A stretch of DNA of 23,684 bases from Chloromonas sp. AAM2. Its lineage: Eukaryota; Chlorophyta; Chlorophyceae; Chlamydomonadales; Chlamydomonadaceae. The translations under genes were made by a program, and so were the position numbers. The notes beneath the pieces were generated by a model. The model was not told the DNA's origin. It did not search any database and saw nothing but the letters and a program-made list of their open reading frames with translations. Positions 1-10,780 of this stretch are shown here, one piece after another (the first letter of the stretch is position 1; every line of letters begins with the position of its first letter). The stretch lies in contig QAXH01002654.1 of NCBI GenBank assembly GCA_004335635.1, positions 1 to 23,684 of the forward strand, written 5' to 3'.

Positions 1-3000
1 ACAGTGTGCAGGACTGCGAGTGGTGGGGCATGCCTTGCGGGAATACACTTGCACACACCAAGGACTGGCCGAGTAAAGCGGACAAACAGAAAAACCATAT
101 ACAACATGGGCGCCAAGCGGCAAAAGAAGCCGTCAGGTCAAGGTAGGCTGCAGAGAAGGTTGGTAACTGACCTGCCGATGCTCGCAACAGCCGAGCTGTG
201 TTGAGCCTTGCGCCGCTGGGCAGCCAGACGGGTGGCCAGACGCGCTCCACAGGGGCAAGGGGGTCGGCAGCGCCCTTCTTGCCGGCCTTGGGACTGGCGG
301 GGGTGGCCTATGTGCAGGCAATGGCATGGCACAGCACGTGTCTGAACTTCAGGAGTGGCCACGATGCCACGAGGTACAACAAGGGCACAGCACTGAGGAT
401 TGATGATTTTAATTTTGATTTTGATTTTGAATTTGATTTTGAATATAAATTTGATGATGATGATGATGATGATGATAATGACATTGACGATGGAAAAAAA
501 TAAAGCATAAGGTATCAGCCTTGGGTCTTGTCCTGCTGCAGGTGTACAAGCCACTGATGACGTTATGTCTCACCTTGTCGTCCTTCTTTGCAGGAATAGG
601 CTTGCCCTTGGAGTCCTTCCCCGCCGTGGAAGGTTGCAGCAGCGAAGGTGGTGGGACAGGGGGTGTCGGCATGACGCCCACCTCCCACACCACCGGTGGC
701 ACAGGCGCCATCAACCCCGTGTCAACATTCAACAGCCCCCGGGCTGCGTTCCAGGTGTGCCGGCTGGCGTTCAGCACGTCGTGCCACGACTGGCATCGGG
801 ACGCAAGCTGAGCGGCCCGTGCTAGCTGCTGAAGGGAGCGCAAGGCAGCACAATCCCCACTTGCGGGAATTGCATCAGCCGCTGCAGCAGCCCCGCCCTG
901 CACAGCACGACCCTTGCCCTTGCCTGAGCCGGGCGTGATAGCGGGCCCGCCTTTGGTGGGACTTGATGCACCGGAGCGGGGGCGTGTGGGCGAGGCAGGG
1001 CCGTCCCCGCCCTCGTCAGCTCCCGCGTCCCCGATTTCCAGCACATCTGCTGCCACGCGTGCTTGCGCTTCGGCCCGGCCTTGCGCGACCTCAAGCAGGC
1101 CCATCACAGCAGCAAGGCGTGCACGCCATGGTGCCCACCTGTCAAGCAGGGTCGGTACCTTGTTTGTTACAGGGCATCAGATCCAGTGAGCAAACGTGTT
1201 TTGGAGGGGCATTTCCTTGGCATACGATTTGAGGGCACAAGATGAGTGGCATGGATGAGTAGACCAGGAAATGCATAGTTCAAATCAGGACAAGGATATC
1301 TGCATGAGATAAGAAACTTCCTGGACCTAGCTCTGCACGGGTTAGTAGCATAGCTTCCTGCTTGTGTTATGTTTCCTAAGCACAAGTGGATTGAGGAATA
1401 ACACTGGTGCATTTGCGTGCGTGACAAGTGCACACCTGGCTGTGAGTGTCCGGCACTTGTCTACGGCTCTCTTGCGGACAAGCAGCACGGGTAGCCTCTG
1501 CTGCAGCAGTACGGCTGCCGCCTCCCGCTGGCGCGCCTTCAGCACAGCGGCCTCGTGCGCTGCGGACCACTCGGCCTGAGCCAGGGCCTTCTCCTCGTCT
1601 GAGAGACCATCCAACTGCGGATGACACCGCGGTACATGTATGTGTTCATTACATAGCTTCTCATGGTTCAACCCACGGTACCGCAGGACCAACCAGCTAG
1701 GCGCTCAGCAGCAACATCCCCATCCTAAGCAAAGCATGGGCATGGTGCCCCCAAAAAAACATGCACATGCAAGGTTCAGGGTCCTCTGGAAGGTCTGTTT
1801 CTGAGCCAGGAAAGGGAAAAGCGGTATGTATGTGTTGTAGTGTACGCATGGCTTCATGCACTAGACGTGCAGCCAACAAAGGGCAACTTGGGCGGTGCTG
1901 AGCTTGGGCAACGCTGAGTGTGATTAATACCAAGTCAGGCATGCAAAGTAGTTGGGAGCAGTACGGTATCCAAGCAAAGATACATGTTCACTTTAGTCAC
2001 CTTTAAACGTCCTCATCTGACAACGTTTGCACCTGTGTGTGCAGGTGGCTGTGTGGTCAGTATTGCCGGGCAAACCCACCTCTGGCTTTGGCGGTTCCAA
2101 ATCAACAGGTGGCGTGAAATTGGCCAGAGCAGCTGCAGCATGGTCCAACCGCCATCGCGAAAACTCAATCAGTGGGCGTGTCAGAGCGATACGCACGGTC
2201 CATCGCACCTGCAGCGTCAAATGCTCGTCTCAGCCTGGTGCTATGCCCACCTGCTGTATTCAAGGCGGCTCACACTCTATCATTTGGCGTGCACGTGGCC
2301 AGCGCAATTCAGCGACTGGAATGCAACACAAATGTACTCCAGGACTCGCACGCATTGCAATATGGGCGGCATTAAATCGGCTGAACAGATTGGCACAGTC
2401 GTATTGCGAATCGCTGCTGCGATGCGCACCTGCTCAACAACTTCTGCAATGCCCTCGATCTGCCCCGCGCGCACGCAGGCTTCCACCATGCGTGTGGCCA
2501 GCTCCACCCATCGGGGGTCCTGCGTGCTGTCCTCCTTGCCCAGATGCGCCGCCCAGGCTTCCATGGGATCTGGGCCCGCTATGATCGGAAGCACCTGCGG
2601 CGCAAGCGATAACATGAGGTTGATTGCGCCAAGCAGCCACAAAGCCCCTTCCCGGCAAGTCCGACCCTTCTGCGGCGGACGACAACATCACTGGCCTCGG
2701 CTGCAATATGTGCAATTAGTGCATCCAAGGGTGGTGGTCACTCGTAGAGACTCCATGTAGACATTATGCGGACGGCAATCAAACAACATCGCACAACCGA
2801 CGCGCAGCTTCGATTGTCCAGCCAAGGCACATCATTCTCCCAAATGCGACTATGACGTACACTGTACAAAAGTGTCCCAGGATGTGTATCCTTACCTGCG
2901 CTGCCAAGTCTGCTGGGTCGGCCATGCGTGCCGCCAGGACTGACTCGGGGCTGGCCTCTGCCCAGTGCCTGGCCCTGGGGTGCGCCAGCAGTCCGTCCTG

Positions 3001-6000
3001 GAGCGCGCCAATGTCCGGCAGCAGCTCACTGGGAGCGGAGCGGCCAGGGATGGAGAACCTGTGCACGTGTGGCATGGCATGGCTTGTGTGGCCGAGCAGA
3101 GGCGACATGCTTCAGCGCCAGTGTGTTCAGCTGCAACGTTGTGCCTGTTGTACCCCAGTACGGTCTGGTCATTGGCGCCTCGCAAGGTGTGGCGCGTATA
3201 CAACAAAATCATAAATCGTCTGGCATGCTGCAAGCTGTGGTGCGATGTGATGTGCACGTCTCATCCCATTGTGGCATGGTGTATGATGTGGTGCGATGTG
3301 ATGTGATGTGATAGTACTTGCCTTGGGTCATATGCCTTGAGCACCTCCAGCCTCAGGCTGGCCATGGTAGCCGCTGCCTTGTCCTCGCCCGCCACGCTCG
3401 CCATCACCACCGCATAGTAAGTGGTGGCACATGCCACACGCGCGACCGCGTAGCGCTGCAGCTCCTGGCCCACCTTGCTGGTCTGAATCAGGTTGCTCAC
3501 GTGCTGCACAGAAACCGCACCACTCAGAACGCAATCTGTTCAGGCGAGTGAATGCACAGTAAATCCTCAATCACACCCTTCCCCGCCGCCTTGCAGACTT
3601 TTGCTGGGTTGTGGCCCATACCTTACGCGCATTACCAATCACACCTTGCTCTGCTGCCTTGCAAACTTTGCCTCAAGCTGTCACCGTCAGGGAGCAGGAT
3701 GCTGGCATGTGCACGTGATTAAGCGTTGCTTTGGCATGAGTCCCTGCATGCCATGCTTACCTCTAGGCTCTGGTACACGTGTGCCAGGGCCTTGTGCACC
3801 ATGGGCGTGTTATCCTTGACCGCCAGCAGCGGCCCGAGCAGTTGATAGACCCGCACCGCCCCCTCCTCAATCAGCATCTCGTCTTGGAGCACCACACAGA
3901 TGTGCATAGACATCATCAGCCGCTTGACGCTCTTCAGTCGAGCCACTTGCTCATCCAGGTAAGGAGCGCGTATTTCCGCAAGAGGAGGCCCGGTGCCCCG
4001 GGCAGTGGAGCCTGCCCAACATGCAAACAGCAACAGCCAGGGGTTAGTCTGGGATTGCTTACCGAACCAGGACGAGACTGGGGTGCTGAGTCCTGAGGAA
4101 GGGAAGTTCACTGCTGGCCCTCCATGTCTGGGCTCCCCTTGCCTTCCCTTCTCTTCCCTGTCGTACCTGACGCCTTGGCCTTGATCAAGGCCAGGTCAGC
4201 AAGCAGCGTGGCTCCTGTGTACGCGTACACCCCCTGACACAGCACACAACAGCGGGGCCAATGGCGAGTCGTGAGGGGGCTGGGATCAACGGGTCCGGGT
4301 ACACCCAGCGGTTCATCAACGAGCACATCAACAACCCAACTCAGGGGTCAGGGGAAATGTTGCTATATGTACTTTGTACCTTAAACTACTTGTATGACTC
4401 GCACGTAACACAACTTCAGGGCAGGCTTGTCATGCTCATGCAAACCGTAAGCTGGCGCTGCCTGCTCGAAGGTCGCTAGTGATGATGCCAGCCCCACCTG
4501 AGCAAATGCCCGCAGCAACGGACGAGCGGCAATCTCCAGGTGCCTTTCGTGCATGGTTTGCGCCGCCATGGGGTTGGCCTCCCAGAGGGGCCGGTCAGGC
4601 GTAGTGACGAAGAAATGTGGAAACAGCACCCCGGTGGCACGCTTGGCCAGCGGCCAGAGCTTGAGTTTGCAAGCCGTGAGAAGCAGGTGCGCCCAGCAGT
4701 GGTACAGGGGCAGCGGCAGGCCTGCATTGAGTGTACAGGAACGCGCAACGGAGAGTATATCGCTTTGCATTGGAAGCGCATTTCTACGCCTAGGATGTAG
4801 CAATCATATCTCGCAGCACATAGCCAAGAAGGCGCATCAGTGTGCAGGTTCAAGGTGATGGCACACACAGGTCGAGCCGCGAGCAGGGTTGGAGCCTGTA
4901 GCCGACAAACAACAACATTGGTTCGTCAAGGGATTCAGAAAACGAAGAGAATTGGTGACAGGGACCCGGAACGAGCAACAACTGGCAATGGAAGCCAGTA
5001 TTTGGGTCCTGCACAGCTCAAGGGGCCGAACCCCAGGTGTACTTGCCTGCTAGCATCTCTATGCTGCTGGTGCCCAGCTCGCTGATGAGTGCCCCACTCT
5101 CGTCGTAGGCCGCAATGCCAAAGACATAGGTGTCATTGGTACGTAGACCCTCCACGGTCACTCGTGTGCCTGGAGCCACCTGCGTCCCGGTGCCTGCAGG
5201 CAACCACACACAAGGCGTTTACACGCCTCAGAGTAATGAGGGCAGGTTGGATGGCAGCCTGGCAGAGCACAGAGATCTCCCAACGCAAGCGAGGTGATAC
5301 GGGCGCAATGGACATGCACTCACAAATGCTCTGGTCCGCCTGACTCGGTGTTGACCTGACTTGCCAGTTCCCACCTGGGTACTCTGTGGCTGTTTTGTTC
5401 AGGATCAGTGCCACTCCGGCACCAAACGACTTGGCGTAGACAGCAAAGCGCGAGGCACGCTTTCCGCCCTTGAGGTTGAAGGGGAAGTTTGTGAGCGTGC
5501 AGCTGGTGGGCGTTCGCTGCAAGATCTTGGGCTGTAGCGGCGTGGACGTCTTGCCGCGATCCGGCTGTGCTGCGGCAAATTGTGCGTCTTCCTTGTCTTG
5601 TGCCTTGACCAACAGATCGGCAGCTTCCGTTAGCATCGCCACTTGTCGATGCGGCTCGGCTTGGTACGGTGCCATCTGCATCAATGCGATAGCCTTTTCA
5701 TAGCCGTTTTTGCCACAAGCCTGCAACAGCTCCCGCTCCTTGGCGGGCGGGTTAGCGGGCGTGGCAGAAGCAGCGTTGATACGGATTTCGTCTAAGCGTT
5801 TCTCCTTCTTGGTCCGCACACCGAAGATGTTACTTTGTGCTTCACGGCGATGCACGGAATCAGCCAGCCGGCTCTGCTTGCCTTGCGCCTGTGCCTGCTG
5901 CTCGGCCACACCTATGGCCATTTCAACGCGAAATAGAGCAGCCAGGAGATCCGTATGCAGGCATGCGAGCTCAGCATCGGTGTCGGGCATACCAGCTACG

Positions 6001-9000
6001 AGCTTCGCAATGGCATCGGTAGGCTGGTTACGGCTGGCCGTAATCCATCGTAAGCTCTCGTCAGGTGCGCCACGAGTCATGCAATTCAGCTCGCAGCGGA
6101 ACATAGTCACGGCTTGGCGTGCAGCAGTCAACACCTCCCTGGCCTCATACAACAGGCTGTCATCAGTTCCGTTCTCTTCCTGCACAGAAGTACAGCGACA
6201 CGTTCATGGCATTCGGGAACAAGTGCTATCATGAGTGGTATGATTTGACCCCAAAGCACGAACATAATTCGTGTGTGCGACGACAAGAATCATTTCGACA
6301 GCATGCGCATGCGCTTCGTACCTGTACAGCTTGTTCTTCTAGCAGCAACGCCAGCTTCAATGCATGGCTCGCTCTGAGTAGGCAGTCGTCCAAATCTACA
6401 GCCTCCCAGCACAGGTGAAGGGTGCGGAGCACATCCACAACTAGCGACGCCTGCGCAGATGCAAACAAGCAACCAATCCAAAAGCCGAGCGTCGCGCAGA
6501 ACATCAAAACATGGTTGCGTTCGCTTGCATCATCGCGGTGCCGTAGGAGGGATTGGGTTAGCCTTATATACCTCCTTGTCCCTTGCGCAGTAAACTCCGT
6601 CCAGCAATGGTCTCGCCGCCGTGTGCAGCGCAAGCGCCGCATCCGTGAGCATGTCCGGCACATGGTGCCTCGCCACCGTGCAGATGGATGTGAGCGTGGA
6701 CGACACCTGTCGCACAGATTCGGCACCTGCGAGCGAACACCATGATCGACATGTTGAAAGTAACAAATTAATGGCGAACACCGAAGCCGCCAAGTCAGAA
6801 TGAAGGGTCAGATCATTCAGTTGCTCCAAGCTCTCACAACTACGTACTCCTCCTGTGACTTCCTTTTCCGTAGCACGTGTACGTAAAGGTTGCCTCAGTT
6901 CTGCACACCGATAATCCTCATGCAGGTGCCTTCAACACACCACAGCATGCAAGGTCTTCAAAAACCGACGTTGTTGACACCGTACCACAACCAACGTTGT
7001 TGTTACCGTTGTTAAAGCATGCAGCACGCAAGCACCGCAAGGCACACCAAGTCACCCTAGCATAAGCAATCCCCTGGCACTGGCGCACCTGGTTCCCGCT
7101 CCAGCAGGTCCACAGCCTCTAGCAGTTTGAGGACAGCACCGAACGCCGCCGCCTGCACCTCGTCTGCAGCGCCCACCGCACCCACTGCCAACCGCTGCGT
7201 GCCCAGGGAGGTCAGCACCTGTCACGCAGCACAGTGACAGGCCCAAGAATGCGAGCGTGTGTGGTCTGCAATTTCTTGATTCCAGAGACATGCACAGGTG
7301 GGCAAATCCACAGTTCGTAGGGCGGAAGTGGTAGGGTGGCAATTGCGTGCATCAATGAAGTCCAGCACATCCAGCAGGTCAGGCCTGTCACCAAACGAAA
7401 CTGGGGCAGTCATGTCACCAGACTGACAGTGTCAGATGGGTGCGGCGGACAGCATTTAATTGCCTTGCAGCAGTCACGCATGAAAACAGGCCCTGCACGA
7501 GCAAGCCACACCCTGCACTGGGTCGCATGCTAGAGTTTGTCACCTTACCTGAAATGCCGCCCCCTGCTCCATGCTGTAGGCAGTGCACATGAGCGTGCGG
7601 TGCAGTAGCAGGGAGAACTCCTCCGCCTCGGCGGGATTGATAGACACAGAGCCCTCCTGCAACAATACAAGGCCAAGGTCAGCGCATTTCAAGGTCAACA
7701 TACAAGGCCGATACAGTACAGTCAATACAAGGCCAATACGAGGCCAAGGTCAGGGCTGTACTAGGTCAGTACAGTAACGTCCTGTACTGTCCTGAATAAG
7801 GTCAACGTCATATGAATACAAGGCCAACTGAAAGACAACGCTGACGGATGCAGACAGCACGATGCCAGGGTGTGGGTGTTCTTGGAGGTGCTGTAGCCAT
7901 GGTAGGCACCTGTTTCCACCAGGTGCACAATGAGGCCATGGGCGTTAGTTGGGCTGGCCAGTTGGTATGGCAAGTACGACGCTTCGCTTCGTGACCTTGA
8001 CATGCCCCTGCCCCTGGCTTGCTGCTGCCCATGCCCCTGCCTGACGCACTGACCTGGGCTGTTCCTTCGGCAGCATTGTCGCCAGCTGGTGGTGTGCTGG
8101 CCGTTGTGATGCTGTCGCTGAGCCTGGCGATGATGGGCTGTGCCTCGCTGTGCACTGCCTGGAACATGTCCCTGACCAGACCGTAGACGGGCTCATGACG
8201 CACAACACGTCGACCGGGGACCTGCAAACAAACGCAATAAAATCAGGGTGATCTGCTGGTAGAGTGTGGCCAAAGTTTGCCTCTGATGGATGAACACAAG
8301 TCGTTTGACAAGTGAGATCAGTTCAAGAAACCTGCAGCCAGCCACTAGGACGACCATAACCTGCCTTCAGCCCTGACTGCATGCATTCTATCCCTGGCCT
8401 GACTTTAACCTCATTGTACCCAAGGCATCAGTCACCAATGCTCGAGATATCGTTATCCAAGAGGCAGGCCCAGCTGTGGCCGCAGTTCGGCCATTCCCCA
8501 AACCCTAACCAAGCCCTAGCTGCCATCATCACACTCCCATAGAGAGCACCCACCAACCTGTAGAGCCTCCAGCATAACAGTAAGCTTAAATTTAGGCGCT
8601 AGTGCCAGCTGCGCCAGCAGCGGCTGCAGTGCCCCCATCCCCGTGTCTGCTGCTGCTGCTGCCGCTGCTGCTGCGGCCTTTTTGTCGGTGGGCGGAGGGG
8701 ACGGTGGAGGAGGCTGATTTGGCGCAGATTGCACCTCGAGTTTCATCTTGAGAGCACACAGCATAGCTTTTGCTGTCTTGTATGCAGCCTGGATGTCTGG
8801 AGGCGCAGGCACTGGGTCAAGCTTTTGCAGTTTGATGAGGGCGTCTATGCTCGCTGACCCCTCCTGCACCACCAGTTTGGCTGCATCGAATGACTTGGCA
8901 TCGCAGTAAGCGTAGCAGAGGGTGCTGTAGAGCTGTGTGCGCCAGGGCAGGTAACGGGCTGTTGAGAATGTCACGTGCTGGTCCAACGATTTCACACAAA

Positions 9001-9592
9001 ATAGCAGAAACGGCAGCATCTGGGCAACAAATCCGGCTGTGAGTAGATGCTTGGAAAGGGTGTAGATGTGAACAGTACCGTTGAGGGTGAGCCAGTAAAG
9101 TGCCTCGACGGGCAACACCATGGTCAATGCATCCTTGAACTGGTGTAGGCAGGAGACAAGTGCCTGGAGTGTGCTGGGGTGTTTGATGTGGGGGTCGGCT
9201 GCCAAGGCCAGAGCTGCCTCTGAGGCAGCGATGCCGTAGCAGGCCTGCACGTGACAGCTGAGCCGTGCGTTTGAATCCATGCGTGACGCCACGTGCTCCT
9301 GAAGGTGCATGCCCATGGACTGCACATGGGCATAGCATGCATCCAAGGCCAACCGGTGCTCCCCTTGTTTGCTGAGCCTGTCTCCAATGGAGAGGATGCG
9401 GTTAGCACAGACATACGGAGGTAGGCGTGAGGAGTAGTACAGGATGAGTTCGGTGATCCGCTGGCCAATCCTGTGATGGTTGAGGTGCGCGTCATGCTCA
9501 GAAGGTGGGCATGCTGAAATGGCTGGCAGGGCAGCGAGTGTCTTGTTGGTCTCTGACTCAAAGGCTGCTGAAAGGGCTGCAACTTCGCCCAT
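1..9592 (-). CDS. CFAP54: Cilia- and flagella-associated protein 54 (CFAP54/FAP54), N-terminal half, partial
   Basis: CFAP54/FAP54 is known as a scaffold subunit of the C1d projection on the central-pair microtubules of motile cilia. Exons read from the minus strand: 8558-9592, 8054-8221, 7549-7656, 7312-7422 (donor uncertain), 7089-7218, 6572-6726, 6322-6450, 5375-6179, 5047-5193, 4405-4721 (donor uncertain; 4498 possible), 4167-4233, 3761-4011, 3322-3503, 2896-3058, 2430-2594, 2080-2208, 1436-1614, 574-1138 and 172-307. Phases join throughout, giving about 1,647 residues. Exon 1 (345 residues) carries the family-like block YWLTLNGTVHIYTL, then LPFLLFCVKSLD and ARYLPWRTQLYSTLCYAYCD. The protein is largely helical, with an FN3-like module at about residues 827-930 and a Pro/Gly/Lys-rich stretch in exon 18. 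Met1 is supported by an in-frame TAA nine bases upstream. The C-terminal half lies outside the window. The family call comes from remembered motif similarity; no search was run. Confidence 0.82.
409..491. repeat. TTTTGA / GAT microsatellite in a CFAP54 intron
   Basis: Tandem TTTTGA-like hexamers (about 409-446) run directly into seven or eight GAT units (about 451-475) and end in an A-rich tract. The tract lies inside intron 18 (308-573). It makes several frames look open (poly-Asp on plus, poly-His or poly-Ser on minus), but these are artefacts of the simple sequence. Confidence 0.9.
3236..3305. repeat. Exact 19-base direct repeat plus GATGT array in intron 13
   Basis: The same 19 bases, beginning TGTGGTGCGATG, occur at 3236-3254 and 3287-3305 (51 bases apart). 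The second copy continues into further GATGT units up to about 3312. The array ends only a few bases from the GC-type donor of CFAP54 intron 13 (3321). Confidence 0.85.
3568..3672. repeat. Imperfect 37-base direct repeat in intron 12
   Basis: Two similar segments, 3568-3604 and 3636-3672, both start CAATCACACC and contain a GCCTTGCA(G/A)ACTTT core. They lie 68 bases apart inside CFAP54 intron 12 (3504-3760). Neither copy is read as coding in the model. Confidence 0.75.
5047..5537 (-). other. Fibronectin type III-like module inside CFAP54
   Basis: About 100 residues (roughly 827-930 of the model) are encoded by the end of exon 8 (5375-5537) and all of exon 9 (5047-5193). The pattern fits an FN3 beta sandwich: an early PKILQRTPTSCTL strand, RFAVYAKSFGAGVAL in the middle, then VTVEGLRTNDTYVFGIAAYD with the usual Leu, Tyr and Ala-x-Asp positions, ending in GTSSIEMLA. 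The intron between the halves is phase 1, and the intron after exon 9 has a GC donor (AG|GCAAGT at 5046). The module interrupts the otherwise helical protein and could be a docking surface; that role is inference. Confidence 0.65.
7665..7825. repeat. Degenerate ATACAAGGCC repeat array in CFAP54 intron 2
   Basis: Four exact ATACAAGGCC units (7665-7674, 7700-7709, 7725-7734, 7816-7825) and one variant with a G (7736-7745) are interleaved with AAGGTCA and GTACAGT or GTACTGT elements. The array occupies much of the 397-base intron 7657-8053. The only other thing seen in that intron is a short minus-strand open stretch at about 7830-7910 that does not fit the splice phases. Confidence 0.8.
8647..8678 (-). 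repeat. Alanine-coding trinucleotide run in CFAP54 exon 1
   Basis: A GCN run on the coding (minus) strand encodes about ten consecutive alanines after a Pro-rich PPPPSPPPT segment, near residue 310. It is read in frame within an uninterrupted exon, so it is a low-complexity linker and not an intron repeat. Length variation between strains is likely but not tested. Confidence 0.85.
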
Positions 9593-9998
9593 GGTGAGTT
9601 ATGTTATGGCTCAATTTTGGTCACACCTGTCGCATGGGTGTGTGCCCGACATGGGACTCACAAAATTCAGCCGAGAAGGTATTCTTGACAGCATTGACGC
9701 GGGACTGCCTGCATCAACTGAACACATTGGCTTCTGCCTGCCGCGGCTTTCTTAGAAAGCGTTTTGCAATCAACCGCCTCCGCGATTTGATTTTTGCGAC
9801 ATGTACAGCCGGGGCATGTACAGCTCTATCAATTGACTTGGGTAGCAATGGGAATTCGTTCCACTGCAGTGCAAATGCTACGACTGCCAGGCGAAGAGCA
9901 TTCGCTTGCCGTAAGGGCATGATGGAAGGCGCAATGCATATAGCTCACCATGTCGACGCTCGCTGCCCACACTGATTCCAGTGGCGTCCCTGCGAACT

Positions 9999-10023
9999 GT
10001 CCCAGAACTGGCAAACATCTTTT
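9999..10023 (+). repeat. Dispersed 25-base repeat, copy A
   Basis: This 25-base segment, starting GTCCCAGAACTGGCAAAC and ending in a T run, is identical to 21876-21900. A 16-base core recurs at 21044-21059, also followed by a T run. Shorter relatives are at 20914-20927 (one mismatch in 14) and 21859-21868. The copies are up to 12 kb apart in unrelated non-coding positions, which suggests a genome-wide family. Confidence 0.85.
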
Positions 10024-10406
10024 TTCCCGGTATATAGCTATATGCACCACACACGGCGCCTTGCTGCCACACACTCGATCTGGCTTCATTCTCCTTTACT
10101 CGGCGCTCACAGCGTGGCAGGGTGATTACTAGAGCAAAAGCTGGTCTGAAGGCCCGTCAGTTGTGCCATGATGACCATTGTGGAGAGCCCACTATGGACC
10201 CACCATGTGGGCTACTGGCAACACACCACTGTGTTTGCCCATCTTCTGAGACAAATCCGAATCGGTGTGTCAATTGCAATCCATGGTTCCACTGTGCGGC
10301 ATGCACCGCTGCCAATACACGCCCGGGCGAAGGGGGCCACCATTACTCTGATCTCACTGCCCTTTTTGACGTATGGCAACTGCCGCTTGAGGGATGGCTC
10401 CGGGTG

Positions 10407-10466
10407 GCATGTGACCATCGGCCCATGAAAAACCCACTGTAGGGCATGTGACCGTTGGCCCGTGAA
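10407..10466. repeat. 24-base direct repeat downstream of the carrier gene
   Basis: Positions 10407-10430 and 10443-10466 both read GGCATGTGACC, then a GGCCC core, and end in TGAAA, with three mismatches over 24 bases. They lie 36 bases apart and just beyond the likely poly(A) sites of the minus-strand carrier gene. No function is apparent. Confidence 0.8.
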
Positions 10467-10567
10467 AGTTTCAGGAACCAAAGCTGTAGCTGGCAGGCTT
10501 TCCTGTCGCTTTGTTTGCAGGGCCTCGTTAATGATAGGATATGAGCTCATGGCTGTCAGGCGACGCA

Positions 10568-10592
10568 TTACAGAGAATTCATCATGATTACA
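10568..10592 (-). terminator. Tandem TGTAA polyadenylation signals of the carrier gene
   Basis: On the minus strand TGTAA occurs at 10588-10592 and again at 10568-10572, about 190 and 210 bases after the carrier stop codon at 10781. TGTAA is the known chlorophyte poly(A) signal, normally 10-20 bases upstream of cleavage, so the 3' UTR is probably about 200-230 bases. Confidence 0.6.
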
Positions 10593-10780
10593 GATAAAGA
10601 ATATGAAGACGTAATCTAAATGGTTTAAGATAGTACTTCTACCTCATCCGGTTATGGCGTGCGCGCACTGCCTTGTCAGCTAGTCTAGTTTGATAGCACA
10701 CCAAAGGGTCAGTCAGTGGGCTGGTTAAAGGCTTTTGCGTGTCAATGAATCACGAATAAGGCGCTGCCTCGTCACCTGCC

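Larger units (their letters stand above)
9593..10567. other. Intergenic: CFAP54 promoter side and carrier 3' flank
   Basis: No supportable gene is seen on either strand. The side next to 9592 must hold the CFAP54 promoter and 5' UTR, but I recognise no specific control element. The stretch holds one copy of the dispersed GTCCCAGAACTGGC repeat (9999-10023) and a 24-base direct repeat (10407-10466). Open frames here are short and lack splice or family support. Confidence 0.6.

Noticed and set aside
409..573. Open frames with poly-Asp, poly-His or poly-Ser
   Set aside because: They arise from the GAT/TTTTGA microsatellite inside an intron bounded by a strong GTGAGA donor at 573.
2280..2429. Read-through extension of CFAP54 exon 15
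   Set aside because: The frame stays open past the donor, but CAG|GTGCGC at 2429 joins exon 16 in phase, and the read-through ends in a stop without family-like sequence.
1984..2760. Plus-strand open frame of 258 codons
   Set aside because: It lies antisense to CFAP54 exons 15 and 16, has no recognisable motif, and the minus strand has phased splice sites and coding features here.
7830..7915. Possible extra CFAP54 exon in intron 2
   Set aside because: It has a plausible acceptor (CAG at the upper end), but no donor gives a phase joining exons 2 and 3, and the residues look non-coding.
8500..8520. AACCCTAACC-like telomeric motif
   Set aside because: It is a single short match within an intron, not a repeat array, and the usual green algal telomere unit differs.
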